Shown: positions 37,761 through 48,491 of the stretch, in pieces
Numbering within the stretch: position 1 is the first letter of the stretch
Layout: each line of letters begins with the position of its first letter
Assembly: GCA_034770075.1 (NCBI GenBank)
Contig: CM068378.1
Coordinates: 47,396,508 to 47,460,507 of the forward strand
Source of the DNA: Aralia elata
Lineage: Eukaryota; Streptophyta; Magnoliopsida; Apiales; Araliaceae
Length of the DNA stretch: 64,000 nt
Direction of reading: 5' to 3'
Notes under the pieces: model-generated
Database searches by the model: none
What the model saw: only the letters and a program-made list of their open reading frames with translations
Told to the model about the DNA's origin: nothing
Program-made: the position numbers and the translations under genes

Positions 37761-38327
37761 TATGTTATTTAAATAATTTATTTGTCACTTAGAATATTTT
37801 TAGATATCTAAAATATTATTTAAATGATTTATTTATCATTTATAATATTTTTAGAAAGATAGAATATTATTTAAATGATTTATTTTATCATTAATAATAT
37901 TTTTAGAATTTATTTTATTATTAAAATAATTTATTTATTACTTATAATAATTTTCAAAACTTAATTTGATATTTAAATGATTTATTTATCATTTATAATA
38001 TTTTTATATTTAATATTTTATTTAAGTATTATATATAATAATTTTATTTACCTTAATATCATTTTTAAATAATTAATATAATTATTTAATGATTTAATAT
38101 TATTTTTAAATAATTAAGATAATTATTTAATGATTTATTATAATTATTAATTATTATTTAATTAAATTAAATAATATATCAGAATATATAAAAATATTTA
38201 AAAATAAATTTTTATAATTTAAAAATGAATTTTCGAATATTTTTATGAATTTTTAATAATTATTTAATAATTATTTATTATTTTATATAATTTATATAAT
38301 TATTTTTATTAAATTTTATTTAAAACC

Positions 38328-38423
38328 GTCGCTAAAGGCTTTAGCGACAATCTTCAAAGGATTTCTAGGTTTCTGGGTTAAGTTATGAATTTTGTCGCTA
38401 AAGGTGTTCTTCATGAAGAACAC
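38328..38423. repeat. Two long perfect inverted repeats in LTR
   Basis: First: GTCGCTAAAG/CTTTAGCGAC around one base (38328-38348). Second: GTGTTCTTCA/TGAAGAACAC with no spacer (38404-38423), preceded by a further half-site GTCGCTAAAG at 38394. Both lie inside the predicted LTR intron. Confidence 0.9.
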
Positions 38424-38609
38424 TTGGTCATGGTCTAACAGGGACCTTTGACCTCAAATTAAATCTAGATGGTGGATTGTTTGTGTTTGATTTTTGTTTG
38501 TTGTTGTAGCCAACATGGCAGAGTATAACGACATGTATTAACCTAGATCATACAACATCAATTGATGCCAGATAAATCGTGGTCAAACTAGCTTGTTGAG
38601 GCTGTTCTT

Positions 38610-38666
38610 GAGTTTCTGGGTAACCCAGAAACTCTTTGGTCATGGTCGGTCAACCATGTTTGACCG
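38610..38666. repeat. Two further inverted repeats in LTR
   Basis: GAGTTTCTGGGT/ACCCAGAAACTC around one base (38610-38634), and CGGTCAA/TTGACCG (38647-38666) overlapping CATGGT/ACCATG. Confidence 0.85.
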
Positions 38667-38866
38667 TTAATAACGTTCATGCTAGTTACTGATTATGTGA
38701 TCTAATGATTCTAGGTTGGAGTCTACATGGCATAGAACATGTTCAATCCAAGAAACAACATTTACAAACATCATATAAGCAAGATTGAAGCCGGTCAAAT
38801 CTTGTCAGACGGCTGTCTAGAACACTTAGAATTTTCTAGGCTGCCCAGAATTCAGCCACCCGTGGT

Positions 38867-38886
38867 CGGTCAACGGGTTTTGACCG
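38867..38886. repeat. Inverted repeat CGGTCAA/TTGACCG
   Basis: The same arms as at 38647, with a six-base loop. The 5' LTR has lost about 35 bp just upstream of its copy. Confidence 0.8.
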
Positions 38887-39031
38887 TTTATATCTTTCAT
38901 CCTAGATATGTTTTTACTATTCTACCAATTGGATATTGTAGATAACATGGCATACTACACATACAAACTTTAAAACAGATCAAACGACCAATTTAAGCCG
39001 ATAAAAATCGCTGACAAAAAACCTTGTCAAA

Positions 39032-39054
39032 CTGTTCTTGGCTGCCGAGAACAG
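39032..39054. repeat. Inverted repeat CTGTTCTTGG-CTG-CCGAGAACAG
   Basis: Ten-base arms with one mismatch. The 5' LTR copy near 47300 is perfect (CCAAGAACAG), so the mismatch here is a later mutation. It lies just downstream of the predicted donor. Confidence 0.85.
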
Positions 39055-39333
39055 TTGGGTTTTTCACCAAATTCGACCTTTTAAATGTTATGGATCCTTA
39101 TTTAACCAACCCAGATCATCAAATAACATGTTTACACATAATCCTAAACATCTAAAACATAAAATTATTGGAGGCTTGAAGATCAAACATAAAATTAGGG
39201 TTTGCACCTTTTTCTTTAAATTTTTGATTCCTAGCTTCTGATTCTAAACTTGGGCTTGCAGAGGCTTACTTAGGCTTGATAAATAAGTGTTTAGGTTTAC
39301 AATTTCGTAGCTTTTAACCCTAGCATCTCATTC

Positions 39334-39341
39334 TATTTATA
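39334..39341 (-). promoter_or_regulatory. TATA box of element 1 3' LTR
   Basis: TATAAATA on the minus strand, about 130 bp before the predicted donor. The 5' LTR equivalent lies near 47600. Confidence 0.6.
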
Positions 39342-39589
39342 GGCTTTGAAATTAGGGTTTTCTTAAACCAGTTTCCAAATCTTGCCTCCAAAAATATCCA
39401 CCCTTGATACTTGTGCTGCTTGAAGTCTGATCTACTTAACCTACTTGTGCTGGAGTGTGTCAAGCACAAGCTTGCACACTCCTAGCTTGATTTTCATTGG
39501 CTAGGGTTTTATTTTTGATTTAATTTACTTACTAATTAAAATTTGATTATTGTTAATTATGTTTATAATGTTAATTTAAGTTTAATAAT

Positions 39590-39920
39590 ACCCTAATTAG
39601 TGTTATATCATAATTAATGTTTTACATTTTCATAAATTAGGGTTATAAAACCAAATTAGGGTTTTAGGGTTTCCAATTAGGATTTAGGGTTTTCAATTCT
39701 ACAATTAGGGTTTTAATTTTCTGTTTAGGGTTTAGTTTAATCTTAATAGTTCATAATTAATATTATGATTCATTATTTAAATCTTAATTACATCAATTAA
39801 GATTATTGTACAATAATTAGGATTTTAATTAACCAATTCAGATAAATTTTACCAATTAGGGTTTCTTAATTAAGGTTTCTAATTTAGTTTAACATTCTAA
39901 ACCCTAATTAACTTATTTTA
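39590..39920 (-). promoter_or_regulatory. Cluster of telo-box-like AAACCCTAA motifs
   Basis: At least eight AAACCCTA or ACCCTAAT motifs on the minus strand within 330 bp upstream of the TATA box. Such motifs are bound by telobox proteins in plant promoters. They are dispersed, not tandem, so this is not a telomere remnant. Present also in the 5' LTR. Confidence 0.55.
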
Positions 39921-39957
39921 GATTTTTATCAGTTAATATAATATTATATTAACTCCG

Positions 39958-40083
39958 AAGCACGACAAAGCACTTCGTCATTTCCAAGCACGACACAGCA
40001 GCTTACAAAAATAATTTACCGAGACGCTTCTCGATGAATTCGCCGGAAGCACGACAAATCATTTTGTCCGATTAAGCACGACA
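39958..40083 (-). promoter_or_regulatory. Four copies of TGTCGTGCTT in LTR start
   Basis: AAGCACGACA on the plus strand at 39958, 39986, 40047 and 40074, near the LTR start. The related solo LTR has TTTGTCGTGCTTA copies at about 57420 and 57455 plus variants. Candidate enhancer motif. Confidence 0.6.
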
Positions 40084-40225
40084 CAGCTACTTGGCGAAAA
40101 AAATTTATTTGACCTAATTGTTTAATAAAATACACAACCACATAATACAAAGTCAGATAATGAAAAATCATTTATTAAACACATAATTTACATATACAAA
40201 TCTTATTAGGGTTCAGAATATTACA

Positions 40226-40237
40226 TTCACCCCCACT
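40226..40237 (-). promoter_or_regulatory. Polypurine tract of element 1
   Basis: Minus strand AGTGGGGGTGAA directly before LTR start TGTAATATTC, preceded by GAGGACGAAATTCTTATT, the usual chromovirus 3' end. Confidence 0.85.
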
Positions 40238-40284
40238 AATAAGAATTTCGTCCTCGAAATTATGGTACGGGTTATAAAAACAAG

Positions 40285-40385
40285 TGCGGGTAATTATCTT
40301 GCATTTTTCTCTCGAGCTCCCACGTAGTTTTCTCTATGTTTTGATTTCCTTAAATAACCTTGACTGAAGGTATCACTTCATTCCG
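40285..40385 (-). pseudogene. Chromodomain remnant of element 1
   Basis: Minus strand reads VIPSVKVI, a stop, then GNQNIEKTTWELERKMQDNY and PHLF. The EKTTWELE segment is the hallmark C-terminal part of chromovirus chromodomains. It follows the decayed integrase and precedes the polypurine tract, the normal place. The in-frame stop breaks it. Confidence 0.75.
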
Positions 40386-41355
40386 TAGATTTTGTTCGTT
40401 TCTATGATACCAACCTGTGACTCATATCTATAAAAGGATAGCATCTCACAAGCGTACCTATCAATTTGTCAGTGACTTCTTCGGCGTCCTACATTTCCTT
40501 CCGTACAGAGTTTCATATAGTGGCATTCCTATGCTTGCATGATAACTATTGTTGTAAGTAAACTCTACCAAAGATAACTAATTTTCCTAACTTCCCTGGA
40601 AGTCCATGAAGCAAGTTCGCCACATGTCCTCCAATGGTTGAATGATCCTCTCACTTTGACCATTGGTTTGTAGGATGATAAGTTGTGCTTAATCTCAACT
40701 AGGTTCCTAAGTGTTTATGCAGATTTGTCCAAAAGTTCGAAGTAAATCGTGGGTCTCGGTTTGATACTATAGAAATAGGGACTCCATGTCTAGAAATAAT
40801 TTCATTGACTTAAAGCTTGGCTAACTGGTCAAGACTGAAGTTAACTTTTATAGGAAAAAAAAATGAGCTACCTTGGCAAGACGATCTACAATTACCCAAA
40901 TGGCATTTTGACCTTTCGGTGTATTTGGAAGACCTACTACGAAGTTCATGGTAATATGTTCCCATTTCCACTAAGGAATTTCTAATGGTTATAGTAATCC
41001 ACTCGGCTTCTGGTGGTCAACTTTAATCCTTTGACACGTTAAACATTTACTTTACCCACTCTGCTATTTTTCTTTTCATGTTAGATCACCAAAAATGTAG
41101 GCCTAAATCTTTATATATTTTTATACTACCTGGATGTATGGCGAACTTAGAACTATGAGCTTCATTTAGTATTGCATCTTTTAGTTCTTGTACTGAGGGT
41201 ACCCGAATTCTATCCTCGTACCTTAGTACCCCATCTTTGTCTATTCTGAATTTGTCATTCTTTTTATGAGTTATTTCGGTTTTACACTTCTGACACTCTG
41301 CATCAGTCTCCTGTAGTTCCTTGACTCTATCCAACAAAGTCGAACTACTCCCCAC
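40386..41355 (-). pseudogene. Integrase of element 1, decayed
   Basis: At 41086-41355 an 89-codon frame covers the linker and the start of the zinc-binding region (SKFAIHPGSIKIYKDLGLHFW). The core downstream to about 40386 is readable only in pieces: stretches similar to element 2's integrase (compare 56047-56832) occur in changing frames with stops. It could not encode an active integrase. Confidence 0.75.
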
Positions 41356-41550
41356 AATGAATAACTTCTAGGTAGAGTTAGTTAGAACCCTTACCTCAAT
41401 CTCAAGTTTATCAAACTCTTTTATTAGTACCTCGTTATTGGTTATCATGTTTAACTTCCCTTGATTCTTCCTACTTAACGCGTCTGCTACGTCGTTGGCT
41501 TTCCCTGCATGATATAAGATTTCACAGTCAAAATCCTTTATCAACTCTAG

Positions 41551-42250
41551 CTATTTCCTCTGCCTCATGTTTAACTCCTTTTGTGTGAATATATACTTCA
41601 GACTTTTGTAACCTGTGTATCTCTCACACTTCTCCCCATACAAGTAATGCCTCCAAATTTTCAAGGCAATTACTATAGCGGCCAACTCAAGATCATGTGT
41701 AAGATACATCTTCTCATAATCTTTGAGTTGTCGTGATGCATACGCAATTACCTTCCCATGTTGCCTTAACACACAACCTAATCCCTTGTGTGATGCATCA
41801 CTATAAACAACAAGGCCTCCTGTATCATCTGGTAAAGATAACACTGGTGCCCTGCTCAATCGCTTCTTCAACTCTTGGAAGCTTTCTTCACATTTATCTG
41901 TCCAGACGTACTTTACCGTCTTTCGAGTTAAATTGGTTAGCGGGGTTTGCTATTTTTGAAAAATCTTATATAAAATGCCGATAGTACCCTGCTAAACCGA
42001 GAAAACTTCGTACTTCTGTTGGAGTTGTTAGTTGTTCCCAATTCACAACCGTTTCTATCTTTGCTGGATCCACCGTTATTCCATTCTTGTCAATCACATG
42101 ACCCAAGAACTGGACTCGTTCCAACCAGAATTCACACTTGGAAAACTTTGCATAAAGTTGTTCCTTGCGTACTATCTCCAATACGCTCCTTAAGTGTTCA
42201 GCATGTTTTTCCTTTGTTCTCGAGTATACTAAAATATCATCGATGAACAC
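41551..42250 (-). pseudogene. RT C-terminus and RNase H of element 1
   Basis: The 41966-42250 frame begins MFIDDILVYS (catalytic FIDD) and runs through CEFWLERVQFLGHVI and FLGLAGYYRHFI, the RT thumb. The 41551-41871 frame holds the RNase H start VVYSDASHKGLGCVL and HDLELAAIVIALKIWRHYL. They are separated from each other by a frame change near 41870-41966 and from the RT fingers by a one-base loss near 42275. Confidence 0.85.
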
Positions 42251-42264
42251 TACGACAAATTTGT

Positions 42265-43250
42265 CTAAGAATGGTTTAACACTCGGTTCATCAAGTCTAT
42301 GAATGTTGCCGACGCATTCGTTAATCCAAAAGACATCACAAGAAACTCATAATGTCCATAGCGTGTCCTATACGCTGTCTCCGGTACATCTTCTTTTCTT
42401 ACCTTTAACTGATGATAACCTGATCGTAGGTCTATCTTCGAAAAGTGTTCGGCCCCTTTCAACTGGTCAAACAAATCATCAATTCGTGGTAAAGGATATT
42501 TGTTCTTTATGGTTAACTTATTTAATTCTCTATAGTCAATGCATAACCTTAATGTTCCATCCTTCTTCTTTACAAACAACACTGGTGCTCCCCAAGATGA
42601 AACACTAGGTTGTATGTATTTCTTATCTAAGAGTTCTTGTAAATGCATAAGTCCTTCAACTCCACCGGTGCCATCCTGTATGGTGCTTTGGAAACTTGCG
42701 CCGTACCCGGTGCAAGATCAATAACAAATTCGATCTCCCTATCCGTAGGTAAACCTGGTAAGTCATCGAGAGACACATCTTGAAATTCCCTAACTACAGG
42801 TATTTGATCTAGCTTTACGCCTTCCTTTCGAGTATCTACTATATACGCCAAATAACCTGTACAACCTTTCCTAAGCAATCTCTCTGCTTGCATTACTATC
42901 AGACATCGAGATCGTTTAGGTGAACAACCACCATTGAATACTACCTTTGACTTCGACGCAGTCAATAGGTTTACACGCTTCTGATGGCAGTCAATCATTG
43001 CATTATGATTAACCAACCAATCCATGCCTAAGATTATATCGAATTCCCCTAGCTGTATAAGAATGAGGTTCACAAGAAACTTGTGTCCCTTAATTTCTAT
43101 GTTACAATTTCTATATATGGTTTTAACGGGAATTATTTCTTGATTTGTAATTTCTACTCTTACAAGGTATATCTAAATTTATTAACTGTTGGGTTGGGTT
43201 TACTTCTCTATTTTCTGTCTCTACTAATGTATATGGTCTTCTTTCAAGCG
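42265..43250 (-). pseudogene. Protease remnant and RT start of element 1
   Basis: From about 43250 the minus strand reads like the end of the protease domain in element 2: VEITNQEIIPVK, RNCNIEIKGH, then LGEFDIILGMDWLV, with a stop near the start. It continues into the linker (GYLAYIVDTRK) and RT (42265-42648: WGAPVLFVKKKDG, LCIDYRELNKLTI, RIDDLFDQLKGA, FSKIDLRSGYHQL). The protease active-site DSG region is missing. A frame break near 42640 separates the two open frames. Confidence 0.8.
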
Positions 43251-43463
43251 GCGTTAAGCTATATAAGTAAGAAAGCTAGTATAATTACAAGTATGTAATG
43301 CACATATTGTTCAAACATAATTTGTATATTCATACAGAAGGTTTACATATTCGGCTAGTAGTTTATATAAGTACTACTAGCATTCCCAAACCAGTTTCGC
43401 AAAACTTGGGTAAAGTAGTTTAGATACTACTGTTTACATACACACTTTGGTGACCAGGTTTAT

Positions 43464-44078
43464 CTAAAGCTTAATCTTACGATACTCATCACACAACATA
43501 CTGGATACCACCCACCTATTGATGTCGTATCCAGTCTTTCCATTCTCTACGGGATAATCCTTTATTCGCTTATCCAGATCCACAAGTGTTTCACGAAATT
43601 CTTTATTAGTTCTATCAAGCCTTGTTTGGATTTGATATCTTTCTCTTTCCTTTCTTGATAACAGTGTCTGAAGTCGGATATTCAATCGTCCTTCATTCTC
43701 CAACCTTTCTTCCACATATGTCACCCTATTGTTTAAGGTATGTATTTCCATCTGGGCTTATTCTAGTAGGTTTTCCTCCTCTGGGTTTCCTTCTTCTAAC
43801 TCTTCTACAGATTGATTTCGAACTTCTAGTATATCCCTCCATATTGGTTCTTCCTCATATGCTCCTTCTTCTATAATATGAACCTCTGCAGTGTCCTCAT
43901 TAGGTTCTGTTGCTACCGCATCATGGAATTCTAAGTTATATTGAACTTCTTGTCCTTCAGGATTACTGCCCTGCTCAAGCTCTATCACATGTGAATCTAT
44001 TTCCCTTAAACTATCTCCCCAATCTGGGTCTGCCATCCTACAAAAGAATTTTACTTGTTTAGTATTATAGCGAAACAA
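43464..44078 (-). pseudogene. Gag N-terminal remnant of element 1
   Basis: About 200 codons with one in-frame TAA (near 43758). The likely start is MADPDWGDS, residue 15 of the upstream frame. The first half is acidic (EEGAYEEEPIWRD, EELEEGNPEEEN); the second is a probable coiled coil (MEIHTLNNRVTYVEERLENE onward). No retrotransposon gag core or CCHC knuckle follows: 43250-43463 is non-coding, so a large part of gag and the start of the protease are deleted. I assign it to gag by position only. Confidence 0.55.
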
Positions 44079-44191
44079 ATTTACACATAATATAAAGCTT
44101 TTAAGATTATTTTATGTATAATTCAGTATTTTACGGACTCAAAGATTATATCCTAAGGTATTTTCCAACTACCTTAGAGCTATAATCTACA

Positions 44192-44203
44192 GCTCTGATA
44201 CCA
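44192..44203 (-). promoter_or_regulatory. Primer-binding site of element 1
   Basis: Minus strand TGGTATCAGAGC, three bases inside the LTR end GCGTCACA. Matches initiator-Met tRNA. Confidence 0.9.
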
Positions 44204-44206
44204 TCT

Positions 44207-47200
44207 TGTGACGCCCCCAAATCTCTACACTCCCCTGTAGCAGATTTGGTGCTCACGTGATACTATTTAACTATAAATATTCAATAAAATATGACTCCTA
44301 TCTATCCAAGGTTCACAGTATCCCATAACAGATAATAGTTCTCGTCAGAACGTTATCCGTGTTTGGATACCCTCACTTGGATGTATAGATTCATATCTTG
44401 TGGATATCTCTTTCATATCAATAGTTCCTATCTATCTGACATTCACAGTATCAATGATAAGATTGTCCCTAGAACTGAGGGGCGCATTCCGGTAAAGATG
44501 GCACCTTACTGGCGCTCATTAGTGTAACCCAGAGCTTATAGAACTCTCAATATCATTCAAATACCCTCATTCAGATGTATAGTTCGTATAGATACTGTAT
44601 TTCCATAGTACAACTATGCTAAAGAAAGTAAAGATCAGAGTATAACGCATTCGGTGAAATAAAGGATCATAATATCATACATATCATTTGGTTTGGTTAC
44701 ATCATTCTCGATACTAAGTTATTACAACAAAAGTCATTAAAAGACTTAGAGTATTCAAAACAGTAATGAAACTATTTAACAGGTCCTTTCCCTTTATCGA
44801 CCCCAGATGTGCCGGGATTACCATTTACAACTGCAAAAGAAGATATGCGCAAGAATGAGCTACAAATGCTCAGCAAGTTCATTTGAAAATGTAAACACAG
44901 TGTGTTTGATTTGAAAGATGTCAGGTGATGTATAATTGATACTGAGGGTTCTGTACCGGAACCATATATTTCAATTTGTTCTGTCAGTCTTTAATGACTT
45001 AGAACCTCGTTGAGTTCGGATATCTGGTAGGTGATCAGCCTCACCAATATCCTAGGAGTATGCATATCATCCTACCACATTTTTGGTCAATTTAAGTTAA
45101 TTGCCAATATTGGTCAATTCATTGAATTGCCAATTTAAACCTTATCTGAAGGTTTGTCGGACCACCTTCCATCCACGGTGTCCCTATTACTCAGTATAGA
45201 TGTCGTACCAAAACAATTTGGTTTGACACAACAAATTTAAGCTCAAACAATCAACAAATGATTTCATTTCTTAAGTTATGCTGAACAAGTAGCAATAACT
45301 TCACAATAATTGATAGCAAGACATAAATGAATTGCTTAATATAGATTGAGAAAAAAGTTAGGACACTTGCCTTAGCGTAGCTCACTATAATTTAATACAA
45401 TCGGTCAACGCACGTAGTCTACGTATACCAATAATAAGTGTTAGCACGTATATAAACATGTATCACGCTAATCTAGACAAGTTTCATTAAGGTTCGACGT
45501 TGATTCGGTATCTCGGTCGCGTCCTTAATGGCTAAACACATAGATTGTTGGATAAAACTTCATTTGGAAGTCTAATTATTAGCTTAGATAATGTAATTAT
45601 CATTTATAATATTTTTAGAACCTTACTATTATTTTTAAATAATTTTTATAAGCTTGGAAATATTTTTAAATAATTTTACAAGCTTAAGAATATTTTTAAA
45701 TGATTTAGTTATCATTTAGAATCTTTTTAAAACATTTACTATGTTATCTAAATGACTTATTTATCATTTAGAATAATTTTTATAAGCTTGGAAGTATTTT
45801 TAAATAATTTTACAAGCTTAGGAATATTTTTAAATTATTTAATTATCATTTAGAATCTTTTTAAAACATTTACTATGTTATTTAAATGACTTATTTATCA
45901 TTTACAATAATTTTTATAAGCTTGGAAGTATTTTTAAATAATTTTACAAGCTTAGGCATATTTTTAAATGATTTATTTATCATTTAGAATATTTTTAAAA
46001 CATTTAATATGTTATTTAAATAATTTATTTGTCACTTAGAATATTTTTAGATATCTAAAATATTATTTAAATGATTTATTTATCATTTATAATATTTTTA
46101 GAAAGATAGAATATTATTTAAATGATTTATTTTATCATTAATAATATTTTTAGAATTTATTTTATTATTAAAATAATTTATTTATTACTTATAATAATTT
46201 TCAAAACTTAATTTGATATTTAAATTATTTAATTATCATTTATAACATTTTTTAAATACTTAATATATTATTTAAATGATTTATTTATTTATCATTTATA
46301 ATATTTTTATATTTAATATTTTATTTAATTATTATATATAATAATTTTATTTACCTTAATATCATTTTTAAATAATTAATATAATTATTTAATGATTTAA
46401 TATCATTTTTAAATAATTAAGATAATTATTTAATGATTTATTATAATTATTAATTATTATTTAATTAAATTAAATATTATTTCAGAATATATAAAAATAT
46501 TTAAAAATAAATTTTTATAATTTAAAAATGAATTTTCGAATATTTTTATGAATTTTTAATAATTATTTAATAATTATTTATTATTTTATATAATTTATAT
46601 AATTATTTTTATTAAATTTTATTTAAAACCGTCGCTAAAGGCTTTAGCGACAGTCTTCAAAGGATTTCTAGGTTTCTGGGTTAAGTTATGAATTTTGTCG
46701 CTAAAGGTGTTCTTCATGAAGAACACTTGGTCATGGTCGAACAGGGACCTTTGACCTCAAATTAAATCCAGATGGTTGATTATTTGTGTTTGATTTTTGT
46801 TTGTTGTTGTAGCCAACATGGCAGAGTATAACGACATGTATTAATCTAGATCATACAACATCAATTGATGCCAGATAAATCGTAGTCAAACTAGCTTGTT
46901 GAGTTTGTTCTTGAGTTTCTCGGTAACCCAGAAACTCTTTGGTCATGGTCGGTCAACCATGTTTGACCGTTAATAACGTTCATGCTAGTTCCTGATTATG
47001 TGATCTAATGATTCTAGGTTGGAGTCTACATGGCATAGAACATGTTCAATCCAAGAAACAACATTTACAAACATCATATAAGCAAGATTGAAGCCGGTCA
47101 AATCTTGTGAGACGGCTGTCTAGAGCACTTGGTCGGTCAACGGGTTTTGACCATTTATATCTTTCATCCTAGATATGTTTTTACTATTCTACCAATTGGA

Positions 47201-48491
47201 CATTGTAGATAACATGGCATACTACACATACAAACTTTAAAATAGATCAAACGACCAATTTAAGCCGATAAAAATCTCTGACAAAAAGCCTTGTCAGACT
47301 GTTCTTGGCTGCCAAGAACAGTTGGGTTTTTCACCAAATTCGACCTTTTAAATGTTATGGATCCTTATTTAACCAACCCAGATCATCAAATAACATGTTT
47401 ACACATAATCCTAAACATCTAAAACATAAAATTATTGGAGGCTTGAAGATCAAACATAAAATTAGGGTTTGCACCTTTTTCTTTAAATTTTTGATTCCTA
47501 GCTTCTGATTCTAAACTTGGGCTTGCAGAGGCTTATTTAGGCTTGATAAATAAGTGTTTAGGTTTACAATTTCGTAGCTTTTAACCCTAGCATCTCATTA
47601 TATTTATAGGCTTTGAAATTAGGGTTTTCTTAAACTAGTTTCCAAATCTTCCCTCCAAAAATATCCACTCTTGATACTTGTGCTGCTTGAAGTCTGATCT
47701 ACCTAACCTACTTGTGCTGGAGTGTGTCAAGCACAAGCTTGCACACTCCTAGCTTGATTTTTATTGGCTAGGGTTTTATTTTTGATTTAATTTACTTACT
47801 AATTAAAATTTGATTATTGTTAATTATGTTTATAATGTTAATTTAAGTTTAATAATACCCTAATTAGTGTTATATCATAATTAAGGTTTTACATTTCATA
47901 AATTAGGGTTATAGAACCAAATTAGGGTTTTAGGGTTTCCAATTAGGATTTAGGGTTTTCAATTCTACAATTAGGGTTTTAATTTTTCGTTTAGGGTTTA
48001 GTTTAATCTTAATAGTTCATAATTAATATTATGATTCATTATTTAAATCTTAATTACATCAATTAAGATTATTGTACAATAATTAGAGTTTTAATTAACC
48101 AATTCAGATAAATTTTACCAATTAGGGTTTCTTAATTAGGGTTTCTAATTCAGTTTAACATTCTAAACCCTAATTAGCTTATTTTAGATTTTTATCATTT
48201 AATATAATATTATATTAACTCCGAAGCACGACAAAGCACTTCGTCATTTCCAAGCACGACACAGCAGCTTACAAAAATAATTTGCCGAGACGCTTCTCGG
48301 TGAATTCGCCGGAAGCACGACAAATCATTTTGTCCGATTAAGCACGACACAGCTACTTGGCGAAAAAAAATTATTTGACCTAATTGTTTAATAAAATACA
48401 CAACCACATAATACAAAATCAGATAATGAAAAATCATTTATTAAACACATAATTTACATATACAAATCTTATTAGGGTTCGGAATATTACA
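44207..48491 (-). mobile_element. Element 1 5' LTR, 4285 bp
   Basis: From TGTGACGCCCCC (44207) to GGAATATTACA (48491). Near-identical to 35961-40225 with the same internal landmarks. Differences include an extra ~55 bp of AT-rich repeat near 46240-46290 and a ~35-bp loss near 47120. The lysine-rich frame is at 44772-44830. Confidence 0.9.
44772..44830 (-). other. Lysine-rich short frame, 5' LTR copy
   Basis: Same as 36527-36585 without change in the frame. In the 5' LTR it would be the second exon of a genomic transcript spliced within the LTR. Confidence 0.5.

Larger units (their letters stand above)
35961..40225 (-). mobile_element. Element 1 3' LTR, 4265 bp
   Basis: From TGTGACGCCCCC (35961) to AATATTACA (40225). 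In minus order: four AAGCACGACA motifs, an AAACCCTAA-rich stretch, TATA box (39334-39341), first exon, donor AAAAAG|GTGCAA (39207-39206), a hairpin-rich block (39054-38328), a 134-bp AT-rich tandem repeat, the AGGTGATCAGCCT block (36784-36796), acceptor TTTTGCAG (36589-36586), lysine-rich frame, LTR end. Confidence 0.9.
35961..48491 (-). mobile_element. Element 1: complete chromovirus, defective interior
   Basis: A minus-strand Ty3/gypsy element with 5' LTR 44207-48491, primer site 44192-44203, interior 40226-44206, polypurine tract 40226-40237 and 3' LTR 35961-40225. Flanks TCAGG (35956-35960) and TCAAG (48492-48496) agree at four of five bases, acceptable for a mutated target duplication. 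The LTRs are near-identical by eye apart from two indels (around 38820-38870 and 46240-46290). The interior is only about 4 kb, lacks the gag core, knuckles and protease start, and has frameshifts. A chromodomain remnant at 40285-40385 places it among chromoviruses. Confidence 0.9.

Noticed and set aside
39590..39920. Interstitial telomere remnant
   Set aside because: TTTAGGG-type motifs are scattered with irregular spacing and are shared by both LTRs, so they belong to the promoter.
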